A stretch of 64,000 nt of DNA from Streptomyces sp. NRRL F-5135 (GCF_000719775.1 NZ_JOHR01000002.1:248001-312000); one strand, 5' to 3'. Positions 35,396-43,789 are shown, counted from the first letter of the stretch. Numbers and translations: made by a program. The notes: generated by a model not told the origin, from the letters alone.

Positions 35396-35932
35396 TTATC
35401 CGCCGGTCACCCTCTCGACCGCGGCAAGCGCCGTGTCCCACGGATAGGGCTTCTTCTCACCCGGCTGGTTCGGTACGAAGCCACCTTCTCCGTACAGCAC
35501 CGTCACGCCCATGTCTCTCAGTTCGGCAACGCTCCGGCCAAGCCTTCGATGCTGGGCGTATGCGGCGTTCACGCACGGCATCGTCACGAGCGGGATTCCC
35601 TTGCCGATTCCCTCCGCGCACACGCCCACGACGAACTTCGACGTCAGGCCGAGTGCCCACTCGTTGATCGTGTTGAACGTGGCCGGTGCCAACAGGATTG
35701 CGTCGGCCTTTGGCCACACGTCCTCCTCGCCGGGCATCTTGTACTCAGAACGCACGGGCCCGCCGGTCAGCCGCTCCAACTCGGTTGTCTGTGTGACCAG
35801 CCATCGGGCCGCGGTCGGCGTCAACCCGAGCCGTACCTCCCACCCCCGCGACTTCGCCTCGCCGATCACCTCGGCGACATCGAAGACCGGGGGCGCCGCG
35901 CTGCCGAACAGGTAGAGAGTCCGTGAAGTCAT
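35396..35932 (-). CDS. flavoprotein (HFCD-like)
   Basis: 178 aa Rossmann-like flavoprotein related to phosphopantothenoylcysteine decarboxylases. FMN-binding signatures: ILLAPATFNTINEWALG (PASANT-like) and VTMPCVNAAYAQHRRL (PxMNxxM-like). Small stand-alone members of this family decarboxylate C-terminal cysteines in peptides or have unknown roles. The usual catalytic His region is not clear here, so activity is open. Divergent from an XRE regulator across 96 bp that contain a nested palindrome. TAA stop and lower GC content than the backbone. Confidence 0.88.
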   Translation of the reverse strand: MTSRTLYLFGSAAPPVFDVAEVIGEAKSRGWEVRLGLTPTAARWLVTQTTELERLTGGPVRSEYKMPGEEDVWPKADAILLAPATFNTINEWALGLTSKFVVGVCAEGIGKGIPLVTMPCVNAAYAQHRRLGRSVAELRDMGVTVLYGEGGFVPNQPGEKKPYPWDTALAAVERVTGG

Positions 35933-35994
35933 GCGTCCAGTCGATCACAGGCAGCCGCCTTCGAACCGGGCGTTGCAACGACGGGCGCGAGTAA

Positions 35995-36019
35995 CGTTCC
36001 AGATGACGCGTCAGGAACG
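35995..36019. promoter_or_regulatory. nested palindrome between flavoprotein and XRE gene
   Basis: CGTTCC (35995-36000), AGA, palindrome TGACGCGTCA (36004-36013), GGAACG (36014-36019). Two nested inverted repeats in the only intergenic space of the divergent pair, ending 9 bp before the XRE start: a likely autoregulatory operator. Confidence 0.6.
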
Positions 36020-36028
36020 GTAACGCGT

Positions 36029-37216
36029 ATGTCCAGCAGGACCGATGACGACCACACCGGCACCCGTATCAAGGAACAGCGCAAGCTGGCGCGCCTGACC
36101 CAACGTCGGCTGGCCGAGCGTATTCCGTATTCGTACAGCCTCCTCAACCAGGTGGAGTGCGGTGCTCGTCCGGCGACCGACGAATTCGTCGCCGCAGTGG
36201 CGCGGGCTCTCGGAGTCGATGTCCGCGTCCTGACGGGGCAGCCGTATGTCAGCCAACTCCGGCAGGACCGCCTCTCGGCTCTTGTACGGCCGATTCGTGA
36301 AGCGCTCGACCTGTACGACTTGGGAGCGAACCCCGACCTTACTGCCCGCCCGGCCGACGTTCTGATCGGGAAGGCGGATCAGCTCTGCCAGGACGTACGG
36401 GCAACTCACCTCCGCAAAGCGGCCGAGAAACTGCCCTGGTTGATCGCGGAGTTGACGCACGTGGCGTGGTCGGCCCCGTCGACTACGGTCTGGCAGGCTC
36501 TCGCCTCCACGTATCGGACCGCGCACGATATCGCCGTCAAGATCGGCTTCTTCGATTTGTCCACGGTGGCTCTCGACCGGATGGACTGGGCGGCCGCCAG
36601 GGCATCGGATCCGTGTCTCGCCGCGATCCGGCAGTACAAGCGAGCCCTCGGGTACCACAAGGTCGGGGCTCCCGTCGGGGGACAGAGGCTCATCGCCTCC
36701 GGTCACAGCCTTCTCGCCCTGGAATCCTCCCGAGAGGCACTTGTGGTCACGGGGCAACTGCACCTCGGCGCATCCGCCGTCGCGGCCCGGGCCGGCGACG
36801 AGGGTGCTGTCGCCGCGCACATCAAGGCGGCGAGCGACCTGGCGAAGCGCGTGGGCGGAGAGGCCGGTGAGATCCACTGGTTGTCGTTCGGCCACACGAA
36901 CGTACATCTGCATGAGATGGGTGCGGCAGTCGCGATGCGCCAGTACGACAAGGCGCTGGTCCAGGCGAGGAAGATGAAGCTTCCGCCCGACCTGCTCACG
37001 AGCCGACGAGCCCGGTTCCTGGTCGACCGGGCGCTTGTCGAAATGGAAACCGGACACTCGGACAAGGCGCTGGAGTACCTCGTCAAGGCTCGCAAAGCCG
37101 CTCCAGAGCAGACCCGTTATCACCCCGCAGCACGGGAGACCATCTCAGGGCTGGTCCGCAAGGCTCGGACCACGCCCGACACTCTGGGGCACATGGCCGC
37201 CTGGGTCGGCCTGTAG
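36029..37216 (+). CDS. XRE-family regulator with TPR-like C terminus
   Basis: 395 aa. HTH_3 domain at 12-65: GTRIKEQRKLARLTQRRLAERIPYSYSLLNQVECG. The rest is helical with TPR character (DLSTVALDRMDWAAARAS, AAVAMRQYDKALVQARKM, GHSDKALEYLVKARKAAPEQT). Such regulators often respond to a peptide or metabolite. ATG 36029 follows the nested palindrome. Probably represses itself and the divergent flavoprotein gene. Base composition is lower in GC than the neighbouring chromosome, in line with acquisition. Confidence 0.88.
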   Translation: MSSRTDDDHTGTRIKEQRKLARLTQRRLAERIPYSYSLLNQVECGARPATDEFVAAVARALGVDVRVLTGQPYVSQLRQDRLSALVRPIREALDLYDLGANPDLTARPADVLIGKADQLCQDVRATHLRKAAEKLPWLIAELTHVAWSAPSTTVWQALASTYRTAHDIAVKIGFFDLSTVALDRMDWAAARASDPCLAAIRQYKRALGYHKVGAPVGGQRLIASGHSLLALESSREALVVTGQLHLGASAVAARAGDEGAVAAHIKAASDLAKRVGGEAGEIHWLSFGHTNVHLHEMGAAVAMRQYDKALVQARKMKLPPDLLTSRRARFLVDRALVEMETGHSDKALEYLVKARKAAPEQTRYHPAARETISGLVRKARTTPDTLGHMAAWVGL

Positions 37217-37319
37217 TAACACTCACAGTAGCCCGGCTCACGGTCGGCGCCGTCTCGGCTGGACGGGCCGACGGAGCACGTGGTGCGCACTCGCTGGACA
37301 CAGAGGTTCGGGTTTGCCC

Positions 37320-37568
37320 GTGATCTCCCTCCGTCTCATGCTCCCGGGGCCGACGATCTTCCGCCTCGGCACCTGCTTCATCTGCCGTCGACCCGAGCTC
37401 TCCACGGTCCGGATCGGCACGATGTCCAGCCCCGGCGGCCCTGGGCATCGCGCCTACGACACACCGCTGTCCGTCTGCCGTGTCTGCCTGGGACGCCGGA
37501 TGCTCATGCATCACACCGCACACGCTGACCCAGCCCGCCCATACCTGGCCACCGGCCATCCCTGCTGA
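37320..37568 (+). CDS. small CxxC protein (zinc-ribbon candidate)
   Basis: 82 aa starting at a GTG. CFICRRPE and CRVCLGRR form two CxxC pairs about 33 residues apart, and the C terminus is His-rich (HHTAHADPARPYLATGHPC). Looks like a small zinc-binding protein. No clear ribosome binding site, so the exact start is doubtful. Lies 100 bp after the XRE gene on the same strand. Confidence 0.5.
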   Translation: MISLRLMLPGPTIFRLGTCFICRRPELSTVRIGTMSSPGGPGHRAYDTPLSVCRVCLGRRMLMHHTAHADPARPYLATGHPC

Positions 37569-37579
37569 TTGAGGTCCCG

Positions 37580-37759
37580 ATGTTCTGTGACCACTGCGGG
37601 CAGCCGATCCTGCCAGGCCAGCGGTACACCACCCACCACGTCGAAACCGGCACCGGCGCCGCTCCGCCGGTCCACTGGCACACCGCGCCGTGCGGCCAGT
37701 CTCCAGCATCGATGCCGCGACGGTCGCCGTTACGGGCCGTCGACCCCGCCGCTGTGTAA
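37580..37759 (+). CDS. very small CxxC protein
   Basis: 59 aa: begins MFCDHCGQPILPGQRYTTHH, with CxxC near the N terminus and a later HWHTAPCGQ that could complete a zinc site. Begins 12 bp after the preceding small CxxC gene stop, with a GAGGT ribosome binding site. Two neighbouring Cys-rich micro-proteins suggest a functional pair. Function unknown. Confidence 0.55.
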   Translation: MFCDHCGQPILPGQRYTTHHVETGTGAAPPVHWHTAPCGQSPASMPRRSPLRAVDPAAV

Positions 37760-37895
37760 GCGGCTGTGACTCCCGCCCCGGCCGGGCTCCCGGCCAGGAA
37801 CAGCCGACCGGGGCGGGTGGGCCACCAGGGCCCAGCTCTGCACCACCCGGCGTCCGGACGGACCGGGCGCCGGCTCACAGGTACAGGAGATCACC

Positions 37896-38030
37896 ATGCG
37901 ACACCTGCTCGGCCTGGTCAACGGCGGAGAAGACGACGGCGGAGAAGACGACGGTCCGGCGGTAACCCGTCCGGCGGCTGCGGCGAGGGCGACGGCTGCG
38001 GCCGTCAGTAACAACGCGTCACACCATTGA
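37896..38030 (+). CDS. 44-aa acidic micro-protein
   Basis: Starts MRHLLGLVNGGEDDGGEDDG and ends VSNNASHH. The ribosome binding site (AGGAGA, 6 bp before ATG) is the best in the cassette, which argues for translation. Leader-like acidic repeat followed by an Ala-rich and polar tail; no Cys. Could be a peptide substrate or regulator, but nothing identifies a family. The 136 bp before it contain no other gene. Confidence 0.45.
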   Translation: MRHLLGLVNGGEDDGGEDDGPAVTRPAAAARATAAAVSNNASHH

Positions 38031-38086
38031 AGTGTGCGGCCTCGCCTTTGAGCGGGGCCGCACGGCCACCACTCTCGCAAGGAGAG

Positions 38087-38653
38087 GTGCCCCATCACCA
38101 CGCCTACATGTGGCTCGGTCACGGCGACGTACTCGTGAGGCCCGGAGACGCACCACGTCGCCCGGCACACGACGAGTTCCGCACTACACAGGTCATGCCT
38201 CTCGAAAGGGCGGATTTGCTGCTCAAGGCCGCCTCCCGGATCGAAGCCACGTTCGTGGAACCGAAGGAAGCGGCACTCTGGTACGCGGAAACAGTGGCAG
38301 CCCACGCCCCGACATTCGTCGGTGCCTATGGGGCATCCCCCGATCAAGACGAGATCGTCCGGCGACTGTCGGTCGGTGAGGACGCAGTCGGCGGCTGGTG
38401 GGTTGTCGGCGGTCGCTTCCTCGGCGCCCGGTTCGCGCGCGGCTTCGCCGCCGACGGCCGGGCGTCAAGTGCCCGGCCGTCGGAGGCCGACCTCAGGCGG
38501 CCCGCACTCGCGCGGGCTGCCCGAAGCCCGGAGTCCGGGATGAGCCACTGCTCCTCGCAGGCGGCAAGCCCGGGCCCTCGCGTGCGTGTCAGGGCTTGCG
38601 GACTGTTGCGCCGGCCACCGTGTTGGCCGCGTGGTCCTGGAAGTGGACCTTGA
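38087..38653 (+). pseudogene. hypothetical gene truncated at the right 99-bp repeat
   Basis: Plausible coding from GTG 38087 (AAGGAG just upstream) or ATG 38108. Real-looking sequence: MPLERADLLLKAASRIEATFVEPKEAALWYAETVAAHAPTF is split here as MPLERADLLLKAASRIEA, WYAETVAAHAPTF and SVGEDAVGGWWVVGGRF. At about 38433 the frame enters the 99-bp repeat and becomes the translation of a terminator, then runs antisense over the next gene. So the native C terminus is missing. Family not recognised. Confidence 0.45.
38433..38531. repeat. 99-bp direct repeat, right copy
   Basis: Gap-free partner of 35274-35372, about 93% identical. Includes the 13-bp terminator stem 38451-38483. It now terminates between the cassette and the minus-strand secreted protein gene. 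Confidence 0.9.
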
Positions 38654-38990
38654 CGTAGGCGGCCCCGCCGCGCACGTTCGCGGGCACGTTGAGCGTGTAC
38701 TTCGCTGTCGTACCGCAGACCCACGGCGTGATGGCGTAGCCCAGTTCCTTGCCGTTGGCGGCGTGGGCGGAGGCGTAGGTCCGCCGGCAGTCGTTCTTGC
38801 TCACGGACTTCTGCTGCCCGACCACGGCCACCGACCGGTTGTTGAACGTCACGGTTCCCTTCGACCAGGTCTGGCCCCACTTGAGGTGGTAGCCGGGTGC
38901 TGCTGCGGCGACCGGCAACGCGGGAAGGGCGACGACCATCCCGACGGCCATGCTCAAGGCGCCGAAACCGGCAGCGATCTTCGAACGCAT
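38589..38990 (-). CDS. small secreted protein of unknown function
   Basis: 133 aa. Sec signal peptide (MRSKIAAGFGALSMAVGMVVALPALPVAAAA split at the AAAA-P site), mature part about 100 aa with two Cys (NDCRRTYAS, PWVCGTTAK) likely in a disulfide. Begins GYHLKWGQTWSKGTVTFNN. AGGAGA precedes the ATG. Beta-rich; no family recognised. Convergent with the cassette. 180 bp of GC-rich sequence without a gene separates it from gudD. Confidence 0.8.
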   Translation of the reverse strand: MRSKIAAGFGALSMAVGMVVALPALPVAAAAPGYHLKWGQTWSKGTVTFNNRSVAVVGQQKSVSKNDCRRTYASAHAANGKELGYAITPWVCGTTAKYTLNVPANVRGGAAYVKVHFQDHAANTVAGATVRKP

Positions 38991-39175
38991 ACTGTCTCCT
39001 CACGGGATCGATGCGGCGGACGACGGAGCGACGACGGCTCCGATGCACACCACGGTGTCCTGGCACCGGACCGGGCGGCCACCGAACGCCTGGCCGCACA
39101 GATTTGCTGCCCGACCGGCAGTCTCGAACGGACCCGGACACGCTGATTTCCCGCATGGGTGGCCAGTACGGCGAC

Positions 39176-40447
39176 CTACCAGCGCGGAATCGCCACCCGG
39201 TACGTCGGGTTGATGCTCCGCATGTAGCCCGTGTCGTCCCGGTCGCGCAGGCCGCAGGACAGGTACTGCTCGTGCAGGGTCCCCAGCGCGTCGCGGTCGA
39301 GCGTGACGCCGAGGCCGGGGGTGGTGGGGGCCGTCACCGAGCCGTCCTTGAACTCCAGTACGCCGGGCTCGATGACGTCCTCGGTCTTCCACGGCCAGTG
39401 CGTGTCGCACGCGTAGGTGAGGTTGGGCGTGGCCGCCGCCAGGTGGACCATCGCCGCGAGGCTGACTCCCAGGTGCGAGTTCGAGTGCATGGACAGTCCC
39501 ATGTCGAACGTGTCGCAGATCCCGGAGAGGAGCTTGGAACGGCGCAGGCCGCCCCAGTAGTGGTGGTCGGAGAGGATGACCTGGACGGCGTCCACCGCCA
39601 CGGACGGCTTGATCTCGTCGAAGGCGACGACGCACATGTTCGTCGCCAGCGGCATCGACACCTCGCGCGCGACGGCCGCCATGCCCTCGATGCCCGGCGT
39701 CGGGTCCTCCAGGTACTCCAGCACCCCGTCCAGCGCCCGGCCGACCTCGATGGACGTGGGCACCGACCAGGCGGCGTTCGGGTCGAGCCGCAGGGGGTGG
39801 TCCGGGAACTCCGCGCGCAGCGCCCGGATCGCCTCCACCTCCTCCTCGGGCGGCAGGACCCCGCCCTTGAGCTTGATCGCGGTGAATCCGTACGCGTCGA
39901 CCATCCGCCGGGCCTGGGCCACGACGCCTTCCGGGTCCAGCGCCGCGCCCCACGCGTCCGGCTCACCGCCCGGATGGGCGGCCCACTTGTAGAACAGGTA
40001 GGCGCTGAACGGGACCGAGGGCCGTACCGCTCCGCCCAGCAGGTCGGAGACGGGCCGGCCACTGGCCTGTCCCTGGACGTCCAGCAGCGCGACCTCGAAC
40101 GGGGACTGCACGCGGTCGACCGTGCTGCTCGTGGTGACCATCCCGGTCAGTCCGGTCCCGCCGTCGCCGCCGACGCGCGCCACGACCGCGCCGACGCGCC
40201 GGTGCAGTTCCTCGGTCGCGTAGACGTCGAGCCCCACGATGTCCTCGGCCACGGCGTTCAGCCGCTCCAGGTGCTTGGCGTCGGCGTACGTCTCGCCGAG
40301 CCCGGTGAGCCCCCCGTCGGTGTGCACCTCGACGATCGCGCGCAGCGCGTACGGCTCGTGGACGCCTACGGAATTGAGCAGCGGCGGGTCCCGGAACGCG
40401 ACCGGGGTGATGGTGACGGAGGAGATGCGCAGCCGTTCGGCGGTCAT
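39176..40447 (-). CDS. gudD: glucarate dehydratase (enolase superfamily)
   Basis: 423 aa. Dehydrates D-glucarate to 5-dehydro-4-deoxy-D-glucarate. N-terminal capping domain (VTITPVAFRDPPLLNSVGVHEPYALR), catalytic Lys pair in TAIKLKGG, metal ligands in RLDPNAAW and YLEDPTPG, and His base in LSMHSNSHLGVS. All enolase-superfamily active-site elements are visible. Starts 2 bp after the upstream kdgD gene stop (kdgD 40450), so the two form an operon that converts glucarate to 2-oxoglutarate semialdehyde. Confidence 0.94.
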   Translation of the reverse strand: MTAERLRISSVTITPVAFRDPPLLNSVGVHEPYALRAIVEVHTDGGLTGLGETYADAKHLERLNAVAEDIVGLDVYATEELHRRVGAVVARVGGDGGTGLTGMVTTSSTVDRVQSPFEVALLDVQGQASGRPVSDLLGGAVRPSVPFSAYLFYKWAAHPGGEPDAWGAALDPEGVVAQARRMVDAYGFTAIKLKGGVLPPEEEVEAIRALRAEFPDHPLRLDPNAAWSVPTSIEVGRALDGVLEYLEDPTPGIEGMAAVAREVSMPLATNMCVVAFDEIKPSVAVDAVQVILSDHHYWGGLRRSKLLSGICDTFDMGLSMHSNSHLGVSLAAMVHLAAATPNLTYACDTHWPWKTEDVIEPGVLEFKDGSVTAPTTPGLGVTLDRDALGTLHEQYLSCGLRDRDDTGYMRSINPTYRVAIPRW

Positions 40448-40449
40448 GG

Positions 40450-41364
40450 TCAGGCCTTCCCTGCGAGGTCGAGTCCGCGCTCCAGGAGCGAGGAGAGGGC
40501 GTCGAGGTCTTCCGGAGTGGGGTCGGTCAGCGGGGCGCGGACCGGCCCGGCGGCCAGGCCGCGCAGCCGGGCGCCCGCCTTGACCAGCGAGACCGCGTAT
40601 CCCGGGAGCTTGTTCCGCAACTCCACCAGCGGGTGGAAGAAGTCCGCCTGGAGCTCCTCGACCCGTGCGTCGTCCCCGGTGGTCACGGCCCGGTGGAAGG
40701 CCAGCGAGATCTCGGGGGCGAAGCTGAAGACGGCCGACGAGTACAGCGGAACGCCGGCGGCCCGGTAGGCGGGTACGGACGCCTCCGCGGTGGGCAGCCC
40801 GTTGAAGAACTGGAACCGCTTGCCGCTGTCGCGCAGCGACTGGCGGATCGCCACCACGGTGCGGGACAGCGTCTCGATGTCGCCGACACCGTCCTTGAAA
40901 CCGACGACGTTGTCGAGGGCGGCGACCCGCACCGCGGCGTCCAGGCCGAACCGGGCGTTGGCGCGGTTGTAGACGATGAGCGGGAGCCCTGCGGCGCCCG
41001 CCACCTGGCGGGTGTACTCCACCAGTCCGTCCTGCGGCGCGGTGACCAGGTAGGGCGGCAGCAGGAGCAGGCCGTCGGCCCCGGCCTCGCGCGCCGCGGC
41101 GGCGCCGGCCACGGCGTTCGGCAGCGCGCCGCCCGCACCGGCGAAGACCGGCACGGCCCCGTCGGTGGCCTCGACCGCGGCGCGTACGACGTCCGCGTGC
41201 TCCCGGGGCGACAGAGCGTGGAACTCGCCGGTTCCGCAGGCGGGAAAGACGGCTCCGGCACCGGCGGCCACCCCGGCCCGTACGTGCTCCTTCAGGACCG
41301 GGAGGTTCGGGCCGCCGTCGGGGCCGAAGGGGGTGACCGGAAAGAACAACACTCCGTCAAGCAT
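40450..41364 (-). CDS. kdgD: 5-dehydro-4-deoxyglucarate dehydratase
   Basis: DapA/NAL-superfamily aldolase-fold enzyme, about 304 aa; decarboxylates and dehydrates the gudD product to 2,5-dioxopentanoate. GVLFFPVTPFGPDGG start, FPACGTGEFHALSP (GTGE substrate loop), YNRANARF (Tyr), Schiff-base Lys in VVGFKDGVGD. ATG 41364 has GGAACC upstream and gives MLDGVLFFPV; an in-frame ATG at 41382 would add six residues. First gene of the glucarate operon; divergent from the permease. Confidence 0.92.
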   Translation of the reverse strand: MLDGVLFFPVTPFGPDGGPNLPVLKEHVRAGVAAGAGAVFPACGTGEFHALSPREHADVVRAAVEATDGAVPVFAGAGGALPNAVAGAAAAREAGADGLLLLPPYLVTAPQDGLVEYTRQVAGAAGLPLIVYNRANARFGLDAAVRVAALDNVVGFKDGVGDIETLSRTVVAIRQSLRDSGKRFQFFNGLPTAEASVPAYRAAGVPLYSSAVFSFAPEISLAFHRAVTTGDDARVEELQADFFHPLVELRNKLPGYAVSLVKAGARLRGLAAGPVRAPLTDPTPEDLDALSSLLERGLDLAGKA

Positions 41365-41554
41365 AAGGTTCCGTTCATACATGTGACTTGCGTGTGCACC
41401 CGTGTACGAGGCGCCAACTTAAGTGCCCTCGGTCGGTGCGTCAATCCTGGTCGAGCGGCAGATGGCCCGCCCCGGCGCCCTCCCGCACCGGCTGATGAGA
41501 TTCCGTGAGCAAGTCATTGACCCGGAGGACACGCCTCCGTAACGTGACCACACG

Positions 41555-41571
41555 TGTGAAGCTGGTTCACA
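41555..41571. promoter_or_regulatory. inverted repeat in glucarate divergent promoter region
   Basis: TGTGAA, GCTGG, TTCACA, followed by TACGTGTAC. A related sequence, TTCATACATGTGAC, lies at the kdgD start (near 41375). Both share TTCA..ATACRTGT-like bases and may be operator half-sites for an unlinked regulator. The rest of the 420-bp gap is filled by GGTGCGGCCC repeats (41636-41710) and holds no gene. Confidence 0.45.
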
Positions 41572-41802
41572 TACGTGTACGGCGGGACGTCTGTCGCGAC
41601 CCACGGGCGCGGCCCCGGTGTGTGCCGCCCCGATACGACGCGGCCCCATGCGGTGCGGCCCCTACAGGGGGCGGTGCGGCCCTGACGGGGTGCGGTGCGG
41701 CCCCCGCGCCCGGCGAACGGAGTCCGGTCGGCGCGGTCGACGGCGTGGGGCACCGGGGACGGCCGGTCACACCTTCACGGCAATTCACAGTGGGAGACAA
41801 AG

Positions 41803-43191
41803 ATGGTCCCGCAGCTTCCCAGGAAGCGCCCGGCGAGCGGGAGCGAGCCGGACGCGGAGAGCCGCGCAGTCGGCAAGTTCCTCCGCCGCATGCTGCCCCT
41901 CCTGGTCCTGATGCTGGTGGTCAACCAGATGGACCGGACGAACGTCGGATTCGTCCAGGCGGACCTGAAGGCTGACATCGGTGTCAGTGCCACCGCCTAC
42001 GGCCTCGGTGCCGGCCTGTTCTTCATCGGGTACGCCCTCTTCGAAGTCCCCAGCAACATGCTGATGGAACGTTACGGCGCCCGGGTCTGGCTCACCCGCA
42101 TCATGATCACCTGGGGCACGGTGATCGTGGCGATGTCCTTCATCCACAACGTCACGGTCTTCTACATCCTGCGGTTCCTCCTCGGTGTCGCCGAGGCCGG
42201 CTTCTTCCCCGGCGTGCTCCTCTACTTCACCAAGTGGCTGCCGGACTCCAGCCGTGGCAGGGCGAGCGCGATCTTCCTGGGCGGATCCGCCACCGCCTAC
42301 ATCGTGACCGGCCCGATCACCGGCGCGCTGCTGGAGATGCACGGCGTGGCCGGCATCGCCGGCTGGCGCTGGATGTTCGGTCTGGAGGGCGTCTTCTCCA
42401 TCGTGGTCGGCATCGTGGCGGGCTTCTTCCTGGTCTCCCGCATCCAGGACGCCCGCTGGCTCACGCAGGAGGAGAAGGACGCGCTCAGCGCGGCGGTCGC
42501 GCGGGACGAACAGGCCCGCGACCGCGCGCCCAAGGTCTCGAAGCTCAAGCTGCTGGTCCATCCCCAGGTCGCCCTGCTGACCGGCGTCTTCTTCGCCATG
42601 GCGCTCACCGGCTACGCGATCACCTTCTGGCTGCCGAGCCTGGTCGCGGAGATCGGCGGGCTCTCGCCCTTCCAGATCGGCCTGCTGTCCGCCATCCCGT
42701 GGATCTGCGCCGTGATCGCCATGTACACGGTCAGCCACTTCGCCGACGGCGCGCCGGACCGACGCCCGTACCTCGTGGCCGCCCTCATCCTGTCGGCGGT
42801 CGGCGCCTTCCTGGCCACGCTCGGCTCGCCGTGGTTCGGGCTGCTGGCCATCACGCTGGCCGCGATCGGCGGAAAGTGCGCCGCCACCGTGTTCTGGCCG
42901 ATGGCGCAGGCCGGCCTGGACTTCAAGATCGCCGCGGCCGGGCTGGCGATCGTGAACTCCCTGGGCAACCTCGGCGGTTTCGTCTCGCCCACGCTCTTCG
43001 GCTACCTCAAGGACACCACCGGCAGTACGAACGGCGGCCTGTACAGCCTCGCGACGGCGTCCGTCCTGGCGGCCGGCGCGGTCTTCCTCATCCGCCGCGG
43101 CGGAGGATCGGCCGGCTCCGGTGAGCCGCTGCCGGCCCAGGGGACGGCGGGCGCGGCGCAGGGCGAGACGACGCCGCCGCGGATCGCCTGA
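41803..43191 (+). CDS. MFS sugar-acid (glucarate/galactarate) permease
   Basis: 462 aa, 12 membrane helices, anion:cation symporter branch of MFS. LLVLMLVVNQMDRTNVGFV (TM1 with D-R motif), LFFIGYALFEVPSNMLMERYGARVWLTRIMI (family motif between TM2 and TM3) and RFLLGVAEAGFFPGVLLYFTKWLPDSSRGRA are typical, cut here for length. Context beside gudD-kdgD indicates glucarate uptake. ATG 41803 preceded by GGGAG. Ends in a Gly/Ala-rich tail. Confidence 0.9.
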   Translation: MVPQLPRKRPASGSEPDAESRAVGKFLRRMLPLLVLMLVVNQMDRTNVGFVQADLKADIGVSATAYGLGAGLFFIGYALFEVPSNMLMERYGARVWLTRIMITWGTVIVAMSFIHNVTVFYILRFLLGVAEAGFFPGVLLYFTKWLPDSSRGRASAIFLGGSATAYIVTGPITGALLEMHGVAGIAGWRWMFGLEGVFSIVVGIVAGFFLVSRIQDARWLTQEEKDALSAAVARDEQARDRAPKVSKLKLLVHPQVALLTGVFFAMALTGYAITFWLPSLVAEIGGLSPFQIGLLSAIPWICAVIAMYTVSHFADGAPDRRPYLVAALILSAVGAFLATLGSPWFGLLAITLAAIGGKCAATVFWPMAQAGLDFKIAAAGLAIVNSLGNLGGFVSPTLFGYLKDTTGSTNGGLYSLATASVLAAGAVFLIRRGGGSAGSGEPLPAQGTAGAAQGETTPPRIA

Positions 43192-43267
43192 CGGTCTGAC
43201 TCGCGTGGCGGCCCGCGCGGCCGTACGGACCCGTCGTACGGGCGCCCGGACGGGGCGTCGTGCGAAC

Positions 43268-43308
43268 GCGCGGGCGCCGGGTGAGTTGTTCTCACCCGGC
43301 GCCCGCGC
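43268..43308. terminator. bidirectional 18-bp hairpin
   Basis: 18-bp perfect arms (GCGCGGGCGCCGGGTGAG and complement) with loop TTGTT between the convergent permease and cytidine deaminase genes. Confidence 0.9.
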
Positions 43309-43348
43309 ATGGTCGGCCGACCGTTCGTTTCCCCAGCCGGTCCGCCCC

Positions 43349-43789
43349 TCAGTCCGCGTGGTCCGCCCAGACGTAGCTCTCCGGGAGCAGGTCCCCGACG
43401 GCCACCGCCCGCGGCCCGTCGGCCGCGGGCACGATCACCCGCATGCCCGGGAAGTAGTCCAGCAGGACCTGGCGGCAGCGCCCGCACGGCGACACGACGC
43501 CCCGGTCGCGGTCGCCCACGGCGACCATCGTCGTCAGCTCGTATGCCCCCTGGGCCGCTGCCGCGCCCAGGACGACCAGTTCCGCGCACGGGCCGCCGGT
43601 GAAGTGGTAGGCGTTCAGGCCCGTGATGATCCGGCCGTCCGCCGCGCGGGCGGCCGCCGCCATCGTGTGGCGGTCGCCGCGGGCGCGGGTCCGCGCGACG
43701 GCCGCCGCCGCCTCGATCAGCTCATGGTCCGGCTCGTCGCGGCGCGGCCCGTCGTGGTCCGGCTCGTGGCGCGGCTCGGAGGTGTCCAT
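43349..43789 (-). CDS. cytidine deaminase-like protein
   Basis: 146 aa zinc deaminase. Zinc/catalytic motif GGPCAELVVLG (C-A-E) and PCGRCRQVLLDYFP (PCxxC). ATG at 43789 overlaps the TGA of the upstream LCP gene by one base. The first 20 residues (DTSEPRHEPDHDGPRRDEPDH) are charged and variable. Could act on cytidine/deoxycytidine in salvage; a blasticidin-S-deaminase-like relative cannot be excluded. Confidence 0.88.
   Translation of the reverse strand: MDTSEPRHEPDHDGPRRDEPDHELIEAAAAVARTRARGDRHTMAAAARAADGRIITGLNAYHFTGGPCAELVVLGAAAAQGAYELTTMVAVGDRDRGVVSPCGRCRQVLLDYFPGMRVIVPAADGPRAVAVGDLLPESYVWADHAD

Noticed and set aside
41636..41710. GGTGCGGCCC repeats upstream of the permease as a regulatory array
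   Set aside because: They are simple degenerate GC-rich repeats like those in other gaps of this window; nothing ties them to a binding protein.
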